Shown here: one piece after another, positions 34,347-45,775 of the stretch
Layout of the letters: the number at the start of each line of letters is the position of its first letter
How positions within the stretch are numbered: the stretch's first letter is position 1
Source: Epichloe hybrida
Lineage: Eukaryota; Ascomycota; Sordariomycetes; Hypocreales; Clavicipitaceae
Length of the DNA stretch: 64,000 bases
Assembly (NCBI GenBank): GCA_019022495.1
Contig: JAFEKR010000003.1
Coordinates: 434,001-498,000, forward strand
Reading direction: 5' to 3'
Notes under the pieces: generated by a model
What the model was told of the DNA's origin: nothing
The model's input: only the letters and a program-made list of their open reading frames with translations
Database searches by the model: none
Made by a program: the position numbers and the translations under genes

Positions 34347-35469
34347 TTAGTTCTCAACAACGTTACCCTTCTCGGAAACGTACAGACCGTCCAAGAACTG
34401 CGAGGCACATTAGCGTTCTGTTGAATAAGGAGATGAGAATAACAAAGATTTCCCCCCCACCCCCATCTCCTTTCATCTCTAGTCATATTCTCCGGTGAAT
34501 TATCCGAATCAAAGACAAAGGACAATTTGGTGGGAAAGAAGCGTACCTTTCGGATGTCCTTGTTGCGGACCTTGCAAATCTGCTGGATATCGGCAGCGCT
34601 CTGAGACACGCGCTCCAGAGAGTTACCAGACAGGACAAGCTCATCCTTCTGGTTCTTCGACAACTCGACATCGACGCCTTCCTGCATGACGACTCGGCGG
34701 ACAATCTTCTCGCCGATAAAGTTTCGGATCTCCACCTCCCACAGACCGGTCTCTTTACTCTGGTCCAGGTTCACGTTGATGGGGAAATGTGCGTAAACAT
34801 AGCGCATTTTATATTTGAAGCCCTTGGTGACGCCGATGACCATGTTTTGGATGATTGATCGGACGGTGCGCAGGGTGGCAACATTCTTACGGTTGCCATG
34901 GTGGATCTCGATCGAGATGGTGTTCTTCTTGGGGTGCCCGAAGTTGACGGCCAAGTGGCCGAGGTCCTTGGTGAGCTTGCCTCGGGGACCCTCGACGGTG
35001 ACGATTCTGGTCTTGATGGCGACCTTGACTGTGCACGCAGATACGTTAGTTTTTGACTATATCTTTTTTTTTTTTTGCCGCCCAGAATGCTGGGTCACGT
35101 CAAATCTTCAATTCCACCCCATGTTGCGCCGTATTTCGAGGTTCAGTTTGGAGGGAAAGTTTTGCTCTTCTCTTCTGTCTGTTACAGCCTTTCGATGTTG
35201 TTGGAGCACAGTGAAGTCGAGCCGTGGCCCCTTTTCTTTTCTCCTTTTCGTCCCCGTCACTCCAATTCACTCGGGTATCGTTCATTGCATCGTAGGCTCG
35301 GGCGGGCGATGAGACAAGAGAGGGAAAACAAACACCTCCCCTCCTCCCCCTTCTTCGAGAACGTGCGGCAACATGCTGGGGTAGAAATTGTCGGGTCTAA
35401 CAGGAGCGAGGCGATTCACGTACCCCCCTCAGGGATTTCAAGAAGCTCCTGAGAATGAATGTACTTCAT
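34347..35469 (-). CDS. 60S ribosomal protein L9
   Basis: L9 (uL6 family) is a cytosolic large-subunit protein near the factor-binding site. Three minus-strand exons (35469-35424, 35028-34547, 34397-34347) join to 192 residues, the standard length. Exon 1 codes only for MKYIHSQELLEIPEG and one base, an early-intron layout common for ribosomal protein genes. The first intron is 395 nt, the longest in the window; the second is 149 nt. Conserved blocks include KTRIVTVEGPRGKLTKDL, KMRYVYAHFPINV and LSGNSLERVSQSAADIQQIC, ending in FLDGLYVSEKG. All junctions are in frame with GTACGT/GTACGC donors. High expression is expected. Confidence 0.97.
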
Positions 35470-36169
35470 CCTGCCGGTTGTGGATTGGGAATGTCGGTGG
35501 GTGAGGTTGTCGTAGGTCGTCGAGCGGGCGGGCGGCGGATCACGACGGGAATTGTTTGACGAAATCGTGTGGGCGGGAAAAAGTTCTAGGGCTCACTGGC
35601 ACGTGAGGACAAGATTGGTGCCGCCGAAGTTCATCCGGGTAGCCGGCAAGGGCAGGTCGGGTGGTTATGGGTCACGTGCTGTTCTCTTTTGCTCTAACCC
35701 GTCTCCATCAGCTCACTACATACATGTACAGCTTATGCAGATGCAGATGATTGAGCGCCTTGCCCGTGAAGGAATTGACAATTTATTTCAAGAATCAAAG
35801 GCCGCACAATACTGCAAGCTAGGTTCGGGAATTCGCGCACGAGATTTCCACAGTCGTCTCCGTCAGTCAAGCATGTTCTAAGTTGCATGACAAGCCCGGC
35901 CCTGCTTCTGCTTGCCAATTGTTGGAGCAGCTTGATGAAATCAAGTGGGGGAGCTCCACGCCCACGTCCTCGCGCGCCCAGCAGAACCCGCGCAAAACGC
36001 CATGTCCGAATAAACCTCCCAAGCCCGACTACAACAAGTACATACAAAGGGCGCCGCCGTCTGCCGCGACATCAACACAACAATCCTCATCACCGTCCCG
36101 CATCTGCCGCAGAAGCGTTGCAGAAGCAGTCCGATCCGAGATAGAGCGCGCCCCTTTCCCCAAGCCACC
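35470..36169. promoter_or_regulatory. Divergent promoter between L9 and Vps26 genes
   Basis: A 700-bp spacer between two divergently transcribed housekeeping genes. It has no recognised gene. A TACATACATGTAC palindrome lies near 35718-35730. Confidence 0.5.
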
Positions 36170-37312
36170 ATGTCCTACTTCTTCTCCACCCCCGTCGACA
36201 TCGACGTCGTCCTCGAAGATGCCGACGACCGGTCCATGGTCGACGTCAAGCTCGACAAAAACCGCCGCGAAAAGGCCCCCCTCTACATGGACGGCGAGTC
36301 CGTCAAGGGCGCCGTGACGGTCCGCCCCAAGGACGGCAAGCGCCTCGAGCACACGGGCATCAAGGTGCAATTCATCGGCACCATCGAAATGTTCTTCGAC
36401 CGAGGCAACCACTACGAATTCCTCTCCCTGAACCAGGAGCTCGCCGCCCCGGGGGAGCTGCAGCACCCGCAGACGTACGACTTCAACTTCAAGAACGTCG
36501 AGAAGCAGTACGAGTCGTACAACGGCATCAACGTCAAGCTGCGGTACTTTGTGCGCGTCACCGTCTCCCGCCGCATGGCCGACGTGATTCGCGAAAAGGA
36601 CATCTGGGTCTACAGCTACCGGATCCCCCCCGAGATGAACAGCAGCATCAAGATGGACGTCGGCATAGAGGACTGCCTGCACATCGAGTTTGAGTACAGC
36701 AAGAGCAAGTACCATCTCAAGGACGTCATCGTCGGCAGGATCTACTTCCTTCTCGTCCGCCTCAAGATCAAGCACATGGAGCTGTCCATCATCCGCAGGG
36801 AAACCACCGGTGCCGCGCCGAATCAGTACAACGAGAGCGAGACCCTTGTTCGCTTTGAAATCATGGACGGCTCGCCATCCAGGGGCGAGACCATTCCCAT
36901 TCGTTTGTTCCTCGGTGGTTTCGATCTGACGCCCACGTTCCGCGACGTGAACAAGAAGTTTTCAACGAGATACTACCTCAGTTTGGTCCTCATTGACGAA
37001 GGTTTGTTTTTTACTCTCGTGTTTCTTTTTCTCTTTTCATTTTTTTGGGGGGGGGGTTTCTTCTTCAGGGACCTGCCGGCCAGTTTCTCGTCGGCGTCCA
37101 CCCCGAGACAAAAAGTTTCTTTCCTCTTTGCGCGTCGTAAAGCCTGAATCCGTCATTGACAAAACACATCCTTAGATGCCCGTCGATATTTCAAACAATC
37201 TGAAATCATTCTCTACCGCCAAGCCCCCGATGGAATCAACGAAAACACCCTCGGCGGCCTGCAACCCCTCCCCGCCCCCAACGAAGCCAAGATAGCCGCT
37301 GCAAAAGCCTAA
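36170..37312 (+). CDS. Retromer subunit Vps26
   Basis: Vps26 is the arrestin-fold subunit of the retromer cargo complex (Vps26-Vps29-Vps35) that recycles receptors from endosomes to the Golgi. Two exons, 36170-37001 and 37176-37312, join over a 174-nt intron to 322 residues, the usual length. The protein opens with FFSTPVDIDVVLED and carries the family blocks PLYMDGESVKG, LKYHLKDVIVG-like (here KYHLKDVIVGRIYF) and the GETIPIRLFLGGFDLTPT loop. The second exon restores the conserved YFKQSEIILYR strand at the C-terminus, which proves the intron; without splicing the frame would end in low-complexity residues. The intron contains a T/G homopolymer stretch. Vps35 and Vps29 genes are not in the window. 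Confidence 0.96.
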
Positions 37313-37814
37313 ATTTCTTTCTTCTTCTTCTTCTTCTTAAGGGTCCCCTCCCGTAGACTCGGCTCATGGTTCCTCCTGCCCCGGTTTGTAAAGATTCCCA
37401 TCCTCCTGTTCATTGTTCTTTATTCAGGCTTCTTTCTTCTCGTCTTTTTTCATCTTACTTAGCATAAGGCTCGGCGTTACTGGGTTTCCAACGAAGCTTT
37501 TCTTTTCTGTCTCTCCATAAATCAATCGACCGCGGTGTGAGGTGATGTGCATATAGAGGCTTTGCACGGTACAAGGCTTGAAATGGGAGACGTATTTCGC
37601 AGACTTCATCTCTTCATCTCGTCCTCCATGAAATCAATCAATGCCCCATGTGCCAGTGTCTGTGCCCAAGGTATCTAGCCCGTGAACCCCTATGATGAAA
37701 ATAAAAACGTAAAAACAACAGTTGAAAAAGTGTAGTCTACATGAAACCATGGATACTTTTTTTTTTTCATTTGCGTGAACCGCGCTCAGCCCCTGCTTCT
37801 CAAGATGAGCCACG
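37313..37814. other. Intergenic region between convergent Vps26 and Nup120 genes
   Basis: AT-rich facing 3' flanks with a short CTT repeat near 37317-37340 and a T run near 37757. No gene is seen. Confidence 0.5.
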
Positions 37815-40800
37815 TCACAGCTCCATTACATCAGTTGCTTCAAACCCAAATTGATTGTTCTGGATGGCCGCGATCCTATCCAACTCTTCTTGATATTGTT
37901 TGCGAATATTCGCGAGTGAGACAACCTTGCGTTTATTGACTCCATCACCATTCTGATGCAACGCCGGCGAGCCTTCGTCAAAGATCCATGCCTGCTTGGG
38001 GTCCACACAGCTGAGAGCGTTGATCAGTAACAAGTACTGTCTCGTCACGGGAGTGTCTAAAACATCGTCGCCGGTAATCTTGTCCCCTTCGCCCGCCAGC
38101 TTGAGTTTCTGGATGCGATCTAGGAGAACGGACGCAGCGCCGCGGTAGTTGTTGCGCTTGATACGCCATGAGTAAAGAACTTGGTGATATGGAAACCCCT
38201 GGACGACATCTGTGGTGTTTCTGCATCTGGCTGCCAGGATATCGTCCACATCTTGCTGCATGCCTGGGAAGGGCAGGGAAACAAGCTCGATGTTGTGGTA
38301 CGTTTCGCACATCTTGGTGACGAGCTTTCGAAGGCTGGATTGCCTCAATGCGTCGTCTCTGATGGACAAGAGGCTCGTGTGCGCCAGCTCGTATTGCGAC
38401 GTTGCCAGCGCGGCATTGAATAGACGGCTCAGCATTTCTACTTTGGCCAACGAGTGTTGTTTGCCAATCCCCAAAAATTGCATGGCGAGTCTAGCAAATT
38501 CTACAACGTAGGAGTACGCTTTTTGTGACTCGTAGAGTGCTACGATATGCGAATAGTACATTGCTTGACCACTGTTGAGAAGGTTCCATTCGGTGTCTCC
38601 TAGGAGTCCACAACTATGTCTGTCAGATGGCATGCTTTCAGTACCTACAATTACAGATTAGTGTCAAGGAAGGACGTTGGGAGGGGCCACGGGACCAAAG
38701 TCTGCTTACCCATTCCGACAGCCGCACTTCTGAAGCTGATTGCTGCCGATTCAAAGTCATTGAGCGATAAATGAACCCGGCCAAGCACATAAACAGAGAA
38801 GGGATTTTGGTCACTGAATGGGAAAAGTTCCATGGCCAGATCGGTTCGACCCTGTTTGATGAGTGCACATTGAATCAATGCTGGTGAGACCTCGATATCA
38901 CTGTCAGGTGCGCATAGGTTGTTTATGAGGTCTGTGATGCTGCCAGAGAGAGCTTCTTTCCGGACATCATCAAAACCAAGTAGGTGTCCAACATTGGCCT
39001 CAAGTGCGGTTACTGTTTGCGACTCGTCACCACTCTTCTTCGATTGTGGAAGGGCTCGGTCGACGTGACCAATGGGTACCGAGAGCTCTGTATTGGCAAG
39101 CCACTTCAACAACTCCAGTCTCTTGAGAGCTGCGAGTAGTTTTCGGAAGACGGGCCCTATATCAACTCTATTGTGCAGAGCATCCTCCTCGTTGTCAAAT
39201 TCGAACTCCATGTGCACCAAGAGAATGAGCTGGCTGAAGCAAATGTTCCATTGCAGGGCAATATCATCCTGGACTCCTTTTGTGATCAGTTTTTGGCCGA
39301 ATTCGGTCAAGGGGTGTCGCAGATGTCGCCTTCTAGCTTCCACTGGTGCCGCAATCAGATCCAAAATATTTGCGTAGAGGTCATCATCGACAAGAGCGAA
39401 GTTCGTGCCCAGCACCTCAACAATCTGGGCGCAGTCGTCATCCGTGATTCCACGCCAGAACCCAGCCTTGTCTGAAAAGTATTGGATGCGTTCTAAATCG
39501 GTCTTGGATGACTCTTCGAATATCTCATGTCTCAGTGCAGCCCGGGCAAGTTGGCTATAATTGTCAGAAAATCCATCCGCAAATGATAACCCTGCGCTGA
39601 CGAGGGCTGCTTTTTGGGCGTTTTCCTCGTCTGCCGAGGAGAGGTTATGGTACAGTCGTTCCAGATCGCCGCATTGTCTAATGGCCGAGACGAGGTCGGT
39701 GCAAACAACCCACGTTACGTCAGCTTCGGCGTCAAAAGCTAATCCAATCGCCTCGCCACGTTGCCGGTCAAGTTCCATCAAGAGTCGGAAGAATCGTCGC
39801 CACTGTGTTTCACTTGATGCCCGGAATTGTTCGTAGTCCATGGCTCCGGAGGAGCCTCGGTCCAGGGTTGCAGTGGCGCCCAGTACGGAGCAAATAGACT
39901 CGGCCAGGCCACGGCCCTTGCTGCTGTCTTTTGATGACCCCAAGCCTCGTTCGTATATGCATAAAGCGGTTTCCAGTGTAGCCTTGGTGAATCGCCCGGG
40001 TTGCAGAATACACTGCAGCCACTTCTCAGTTACATCCGTAGGGTCACATGGCCCGGATGTCTGGACTGGCATGATCCCCGCGTCGGGATATACGCCATCC
40101 CAATTCTCCTCCCATGACTGCGTCATGTTTTTCCTATCAAGCTCCAGCCTTTTTACTCTGTAGGTCATATTGTTCTTCCACAGTGTCCACAAGTTGATTG
40201 ATCCTTCTGCAGGTGACGCAAGAACGAAATCGGCTAGTGTCCATATGTCTGATGATGATGGCGTGGAGGGTATGAGCGTGTCTTTGGGGAACAGGTCCTC
40301 CACAAAAACGGTGTGAGCATCCTTGGCGATCACCTTCCAGAACTTGAACTCCCCTACCCCGATGGGGGAATAGGTCGCACAAATCCTCTGCCCTCGACTT
40401 CGACCGACAATCTGCACCAGGTTCGCTTGGGATGGGTCGATTGCCCATTTCCCAACTTCATGCGTCGCCCTCTCCACGTTCAAGATATCTCCGGCGAACA
40501 GAATATGGCCATCATCGACATTCCAGATGCGAATTCGGTGGTCTAGGCAGACGGTGATGGCAAACAAGCACTCCTCAAGTCCAAAATTTGTGACTTGCAC
40601 AGATGTGGCGGCACTGTAATCCATATTGACCTTTCCATATTTGATCTTGTGACTGCCTTGAAACGGTAGCAAGCTTCGTAAGTTCTGTGCCCAGCCCTGG
40701 ACGTTGAAGAATGACTCTCTCCAGACACCCAGAGATGCTACAGGTTCTTGTTAGTACGAGTCATCAAGATAGGCGTTCACGCCACTCACTGTCGTCACTT

Positions 40801-41441
40801 TTTGTTTTATCAAAGCGAATCATGCCGCCGTCGCTCACCGTGACGAGCAATGTGTTGGCCGTTACTGCAACCAAGCGATGCGGACTCTTGAAACTCAATC
40901 CAGCGGGCGACTGAACCTTGCATAGCTCCGATAGAACTGCGTCAAGCGCAGTCCTTTTCCTGAAAAAGTCTGGTCGTAGGGTAAACGTATACAAATGCGA
41001 CGATTGATCCAAGACGAAGACACAAAGTGCGTCATGTTCTTCCGGGTCGGAAAAGGCCACGCAGCCCGCTTGTATAGGCACGCCGAAACGGAAGTTCAGT
41101 ACCAGCGGCGTATCGACTGTTTTATCCTTTTTGTACACATCCACTGCCCTGATGCTCAGCACAGAGCCGTCCTCGAGAACCCGCCACAGGAAGCTACGCG
41201 GCGTGTCATGCCATTTGCGGTTGTAGATTGAAGAGGCAGATGCCAGGTTCTTGATTCGAAATGTCGTCTCGTCCTCGGGCAATGAATCATGAGCAATGCG
41301 TCGTTGGCTGTGGCTGTTGCCACTTTTTGAAGGTACTCGGATGTTGACGACTGATGTGGCAGCGGGAGGCTCGAGGTTCAAGCGTGTCTCTTTGAAGAGA
41401 TACTGGATCTCGCCTGAATCCATCTCGCCTCCATAAATCAA
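37815..41441 (-). CDS. Nucleoporin Nup120/Nup160
   Basis: This is the large outer-ring subunit of the Y-shaped (Nup84/Nup107) complex of the nuclear pore. Three minus-strand exons (41441-40790, 40737-38710, 38644-37815) join in frame to 1,169 residues, within the fungal range. The N-terminal half is the beta-propeller region, with blade motifs such as LFAITVCLDHRIRIWNVDDG near 255-275 and FWRVLEDGSVLSIRAVD-like strands. The C-terminal half is an alpha-helical solenoid. A Met at 41423 (MDSGEIQ) is an equally possible start, giving 1,163 residues. Introns are 52 and 65 nt. The identification rests on the propeller-strand motif and layout recognised from fungal Nup120 proteins. Confidence 0.9.
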
Positions 41442-41990
41442 ACTGCAGACAGTTTTTACTTGAAGGCAGGGGGTTGAAGTTTTATGCCGAGTCGTCGTTG
41501 TTAACTGGTGGGAGAGGAATTGCGATCGCGTTGGGTTGGCAGATTTCAGTCCCGAGCGTCTCCAAGGGTCGCGACGGCGCTAACCCAAAGAGGAAATAAG
41601 CTTGGGCTTGGCGTACCCTACACTTCATGTCGATTTCCAAAGATACTTGTATCAAGTTGTACTTCGCCGCTGCATTCTATATTTTCAGTATTTCGAACTG
41701 TCGTTGGGGCAGCTTCTCTTTACCTTACCTTGAATCTGCTCATTACTGAACATGTGATTGACCCAACGACCTAGGACAGCCCCAACGGACGATGCCATGT
41801 TTTAACACTTGCGAATCGCCCCGTAAACAAGATTGTCAAGTTATCTCTCAATTTGAAGCAACTAGATATAGTGCAATAAAATAGCTAAATTGAAAAGCAA
41901 TGAATCAAGCCATACAACGCCAGAAATTATGCGACTCCTCATGAAAATCCCATTTGTAATCTCATCCTGAAAACAGTTCAAGTCTCTAAT
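41442..41990. other. Intergenic: Nup120 promoter and Rad51 3' flank
   Basis: Both neighbours are on the minus strand. The interval is AT-rich towards 41990. No gene or notable repeat is seen. Confidence 0.5.
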
Positions 41991-43160
41991 TTAGTCCTTT
42001 TCCATGTCCTTAGGCGCGGGATCACCAATGCCATCCTCATTAATGGCGAATAGGGTATCACTCTCAGGTAGACATGGACTATCATAGATCTTGGCGATCC
42101 TTGTCTCTGCACGTCCCTTCTTCAAGCTGATGCGAGTCGTACTTGCGTGTGCGATGATATTACCGCCGATAGGCTTCTTCGGGTCAGGGTTGAACATTGC
42201 ACTTGGTCCTCCATCCACCTGGGCGACAACCTGGTTCGTGATCACAACAGCAATCCCGAACTCGTCTGCTAGCCTTTGTAGGCTCCTCATGAATTTGGCT
42301 AAATGCGTCTGTCGATTCGAGAGTTCTCCTCGGCCACAGAAGTCTGTTCGATAAAGGGATGTGGCACTATCGACAATGAGAAGAGAGAATCGTGTCTCGC
42401 ACATCATGGCGGCTGCTTGATTCAGCAATTGCAGCTGATGATCCGAGTTGTATGCACGGGCATAGGCAACATTATCCAGCACTTCCTCACCTGACAACCC
42501 AAAGCGATTCGCTACGGCAAGTAGTCGAACAGGCCTGAAGGTACCTTCAGTGTCAATGTATAGACATTTGCCTTCACCGCCTCCCATGTCGAATGGGAGT
42601 TGGCATGTTACAGCTAATGTATGACAGATCTGGCTCTTTCCTGTGCGAAACTCTCCAAAGAGTTCTGTGACTGAACCGGTTTCGACCCCACCTGCGAGGA
42701 GGGTGTCTAAGTTCTTGGAGCCGGTGGTGATAGAAATAAGTTCACTGCGACGCTGGTGCATTTCGGTAGCCGTCGTGAACCCCATGGGGACCAGTTTCGA
42801 GGCTAGGGAAGGGAGAATTAGCTTATAAATACCCGCGAAAGGGCTTCATATACAGTGGTTCATACCTTCTGCTAGAATCTTGGTTGCCTTTTGCTCAGAG
42901 ATGCCTTTGAGCTGTTCCAGCGTTCTGCGAGGGGTATATGCTACGGACTCAACCGTATTGAAACCTCCATCCATGATGAGTTGGATATCGCGTTTCGTCA
43001 GACCAGCGATTCCCTAAAATAAATATCATCAGCTCCATGTTTCGAAGTTTTGTAGGACTTGCGCGTGAAATACCTCCAACGCTGTGAGAGGGGTTGGAGC
43101 CCCAGGGCCAGTCATGCCTCCGTCCTCGCCCGCTTGGGCTTCATCGTACTCCTCCGACAT
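41991..43160 (-). CDS. DNA repair recombinase Rad51
   Basis: Rad51 forms the nucleoprotein filament for homology search and strand exchange in homologous recombination. Three minus-strand exons (43160-43074, 43013-42866, 42802-41991) join to 348 residues, close to Neurospora MEI-3. An acidic N-terminal tail is followed by the helix-hairpin-helix domain (residues about 25-80), Walker A GEFRTGKS at 128-135, [10 protein letters not shown] near 160-170, and Walker B LLIVD near 219-223. The [11 protein letters not shown] and [10 protein letters not shown] segments are the ssDNA-binding loop region. The TEGTFRP form argues for Rad51 rather than the meiotic paralogue Dmc1. The start at 43160 follows from exon 1 closing in phase 0 with the HhH exon. 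No other recombination gene is nearby. Confidence 0.97.
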
Positions 43161-43686
43161 TTCTTTGTATCGTAATATCGAAATTGCAAGTCGAAATTTT
43201 CCAAGATTGTCCACTAGGGTCGAATTCTTCGCAACCGAGGACGATTAGGCTATGGACCAAAGAAATTAAAAATTGGGAATGGGGTGTTGACGTGTCAATC
43301 GCGGCGGAACGCGTCTTGGCCAGGCACCAACGCCACCAGGCGACGCCAAGTCACGTGGACGCACACACCAGGAAGTGTTTTGCAGATTACAAGCTATGAG
43401 TAAATCTATGATGACTTGTCATACGAAAATAAAAAGGGACAGCATATGTATTTGTATCCGTCTTCGTTTATTTGTGATATAAAGTTATGATATAATAGCT
43501 ACTTCGTGTCGTGCGTGACCTATTCTCCATCTGCAATTTACATGCCAAGCAATGCCAAGCAATGCCAAGCAAGCGCAAAAGTCGAATGGCAATCCAATAA
43601 CACCATGATGCAGGTCCGAGGCTGACAAATGTAAAGGGGTAAAGTAAGAAAAAATAACTCCATGATGTAATGATATCGCTGCTCAT
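43161..43686. other. Intergenic: Rad51 promoter and Hsp30 3' flank
   Basis: Contains three tandem ATGCCAAGCA units at 43542-43571, close to the 3' end of the Hsp30 gene. Near 43312-43350 a GCG-rich stretch may hold damage-response elements, but I cannot assign one. Confidence 0.5.
43542..43571. repeat. Three tandem copies of a 10-bp unit
   Basis: ATGCCAAGCA repeats without a gap, in the likely 3' UTR or flank of the small heat-shock gene. Confidence 0.85.
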
Positions 43687-44319
43687 CTAGCTAATGACAA
43701 TGCGACGAGACTCGTGCTTCTTAGCCTTGGGTACAATAATGCTCAGGATACCATCCTGGAAACTGGCAGACACTCCATCCTGATCAACACGATTGGGGAA
43801 GTTGAAGCTTCGGGAGAACTCGCCAATCTTGCGTTCGGTCAGCCAGTACTTGGCATTGTCTGTGGGCTTCTGTGCTTGAGCAGGTTGATCGACTTCAACT
43901 GTGGTAGAGGCCGGGGTTCCGGGAGCGGATGCCTCATCGTCCTCATCTTCAACGGTAGCTTGTCTTGCATTCTTTGTCGTTCTCTTGCCGTCGGAAAGTT
44001 CGGCCTGGCCAGCAGGTGAAGTGCCACCGGTGTATCTGCGCTCTGACTTGCCTCGAATATTGAGGGTCTGAGGCTCAGTGAAGTCAATGGTGACATCTTC
44101 CTTATTCACCCCGGGAAGTTCACCGTGGAGCTCGTACGCCTCGGCAGTCTCGCGCACATCAAAATTAGGCTGCCACTGTGGTAGACTGCTAGCGCGAGTG
44201 TATGGACGGCTAGTCTTGTCGTCGCTTTGGCGAGAGTAGTTGTTGTAATCGTCGAGGAGGCGGAAGAGAGGAGTGAAGGACTTGTCCTGGTTGTAGAAGG
44301 CTTGAGGGAAGAATGCCAT
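43687..44319 (-). CDS. Small heat-shock protein, Hsp30/Hsp20 family
   Basis: A cytosolic ATP-independent chaperone that holds unfolding proteins under stress. It is coded by a single exon of 210 codons, and lack of introns is usual for this heat-induced family. The alpha-crystallin domain starts at FDVRETAEAYELHGELPGV (about 53-71) and ends with FSRSFNFPNRVD and GILSIIVPKAKK near 185-200. Between these strands lies an insertion of about 60 residues, rich in Asp, Glu, Pro and Thr, as in Neurospora Hsp30. The promoter carries two GAA-NN-TTC heat-shock half-site pairs and a TATA box, listed separately. A C-terminal I-V-I motif (RRIVIS) fits the oligomerisation tail. Confidence 0.95.
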   Translation of the reverse strand: MAFFPQAFYNQDKSFTPLFRLLDDYNNYSRQSDDKTSRPYTRASSLPQWQPNFDVRETAEAYELHGELPGVNKEDVTIDFTEPQTLNIRGKSERRYTGGTSPAGQAELSDGKRTTKNARQATVEDEDDEASAPGTPASTTVEVDQPAQAQKPTDNAKYWLTERKIGEFSRSFNFPNRVDQDGVSASFQDGILSIIVPKAKKHESRRIVIS

Positions 44320-44769
44320 GTTGTGCGGAGTGATGTTCAGAAAATTGGAGGGATCAGGATGTGTCGTGTTTGCGTTTAAGATGTGGATGTGATGTGATGA
44401 AACGAGAACGGCCGAAGATGGGGGACGTTGGGTGGGATTGTTGGTGTTATTGGTGTTGTCGTTGTCTGTCAGTTATCTGTCGGATGAGAAAACCCATTCG
44501 GCCTCGAAAGGACTTGAAGACTTGTTATATAGTTGATGTTCCAAACGCGGAATCCGGTCATGGAACAGCTGTGGAATGGCAATGAATGTGCTAGAGCTCG
44601 CCATTTGGCAGCCTGTTGCTGACACAGCAGGTTCATCGCGGCACGTCGAGAAGGGATGGGTGGTGCTGGAAGCTTCTGGGGAATCCTGGGGGGGGGGGAT
44701 GGCCTTGTGGGGCCAAGAAAGAACGTTCTGGCTGCAAGCGCGAGTACGGAGCACTCTGCGTGGACGGAG
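44320..44769 (-). promoter_or_regulatory. Hsp30 promoter: TATA box and heat-shock elements
   Basis: Reading upstream from the start at 44319, a TATATA box lies at 44526-44531. Inverted heat-shock half-sites GAAGCTTC (44669-44676) and GAACGTTC (44721-44728) follow, the second with an extra GAA nearby. Heat-shock factor binds repeats of nGAAn in alternating orientation, so these fit minimal elements. The inverted-repeat element at 44770 borders this region directly, about 40 bp beyond the distal site. Confidence 0.5.
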
Positions 44770-45409
44770 TACGTAAACGCGTAGCAACGGATTTTTAAAC
44801 GCGCAGTAGTAACTAAGCCTAAAACAAACGAAATACCTACGCACGCGTTTTTACGCAGGAAGGTACCTCTTTGATTTTGTACTTAGGAACGCACACTATA
44901 TACGCTTTCCTTGCGAATTCCTCACGCTTACGCTTAATATAAGTTCCTTAGCATCTTTGTAGAGTAGTTGACATACTATGTTAAGCTAGCCCGCCGCATG
45001 GCATTGTTACGTGGCAGAACGAACTTAGCCACAAGCAACGCCAATAGGGGCGGATTCGGCATTCTAGGAAGAGGAATCAATTAACTTCATACATTACAAT
45101 CTGCACCTAACAACGTGCGTGTGGACGGATGCCTTGGGGAACGTAGCTTTTACAAGTGAACTTATGTAGTACGATTTGCGATCCGTTGAGTCCGTTGGCC
45201 CCTCTAACGGATTCAAAATAGCATCGTGCAAAGCCAGCACGTAACAATAATTTAAGTATTATTAATGAACGCGCAGTCTACAGAGTGTGCGTGTAATTAG
45301 GGAGGTACCTTCCCATATAAAAACGCGTGCGAAAGTACCTTCTTTGTCCTAGGCTTAGTTATACTACATAATGTACGCGCTTAAAAATCCGTGACTACAC
45401 GCTTACGTA
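44770..45409. mobile_element. MITE-like element of 640 bp with about 100-bp diverged inverted repeats
   Basis: The left arm (44770-44869) and right arm (45301-45409) are inverted copies with several mismatches and short gaps. Shared blocks read outward to inward: TACGTAA, ACGGATTTTTAA, TAACTAAGCCTA, CGCACGCGTTTTT and GGAAGGTACCTC. The ends carry TA within a TTACGTAA palindrome, so a TA target is possible. The 430-bp middle has no transposase frame. The divergence between arms suggests an old insertion. It lies between the Hsp30 promoter and the 3' end of the YTH gene. Confidence 0.7.
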
Positions 45410-45775
45410 ATATTTCTGCGCGCGCAGTCATGACGTCAGTCACACTTTGTCCGTTGTTGAAGATTGTCCTCCTGTATGTATGTAGTACATGTACCTCGTG
45501 TAACAAGTTCAAATATGATTCATCGCGCGTTTCTGTCAAAAACTTCACTCAGCCCACCAAGAGAAATGTCGTTGCCTGCGTACGCAAAAGTCATCAGAAA
45601 AGCCATCTTATTACTGATATGATCACGCTTCCCTAAGAATAATTCAAAACAGAACTTTTGGCTTTTGCATTTCCATCTCCATCGGTTATACGGATTACAT
45701 CCTGCATGCGCCAACATAAAAGTGACAACCTCTTTTGTCCAAAAACTCCACAGAACCCCTCTAAGATTGATTCCG
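45410..45775. other. Intergenic: 3' flank of the YTH gene
   Basis: AT-rich, no recognised gene. A TACATGTAC palindrome lies near 45487. Confidence 0.5.
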
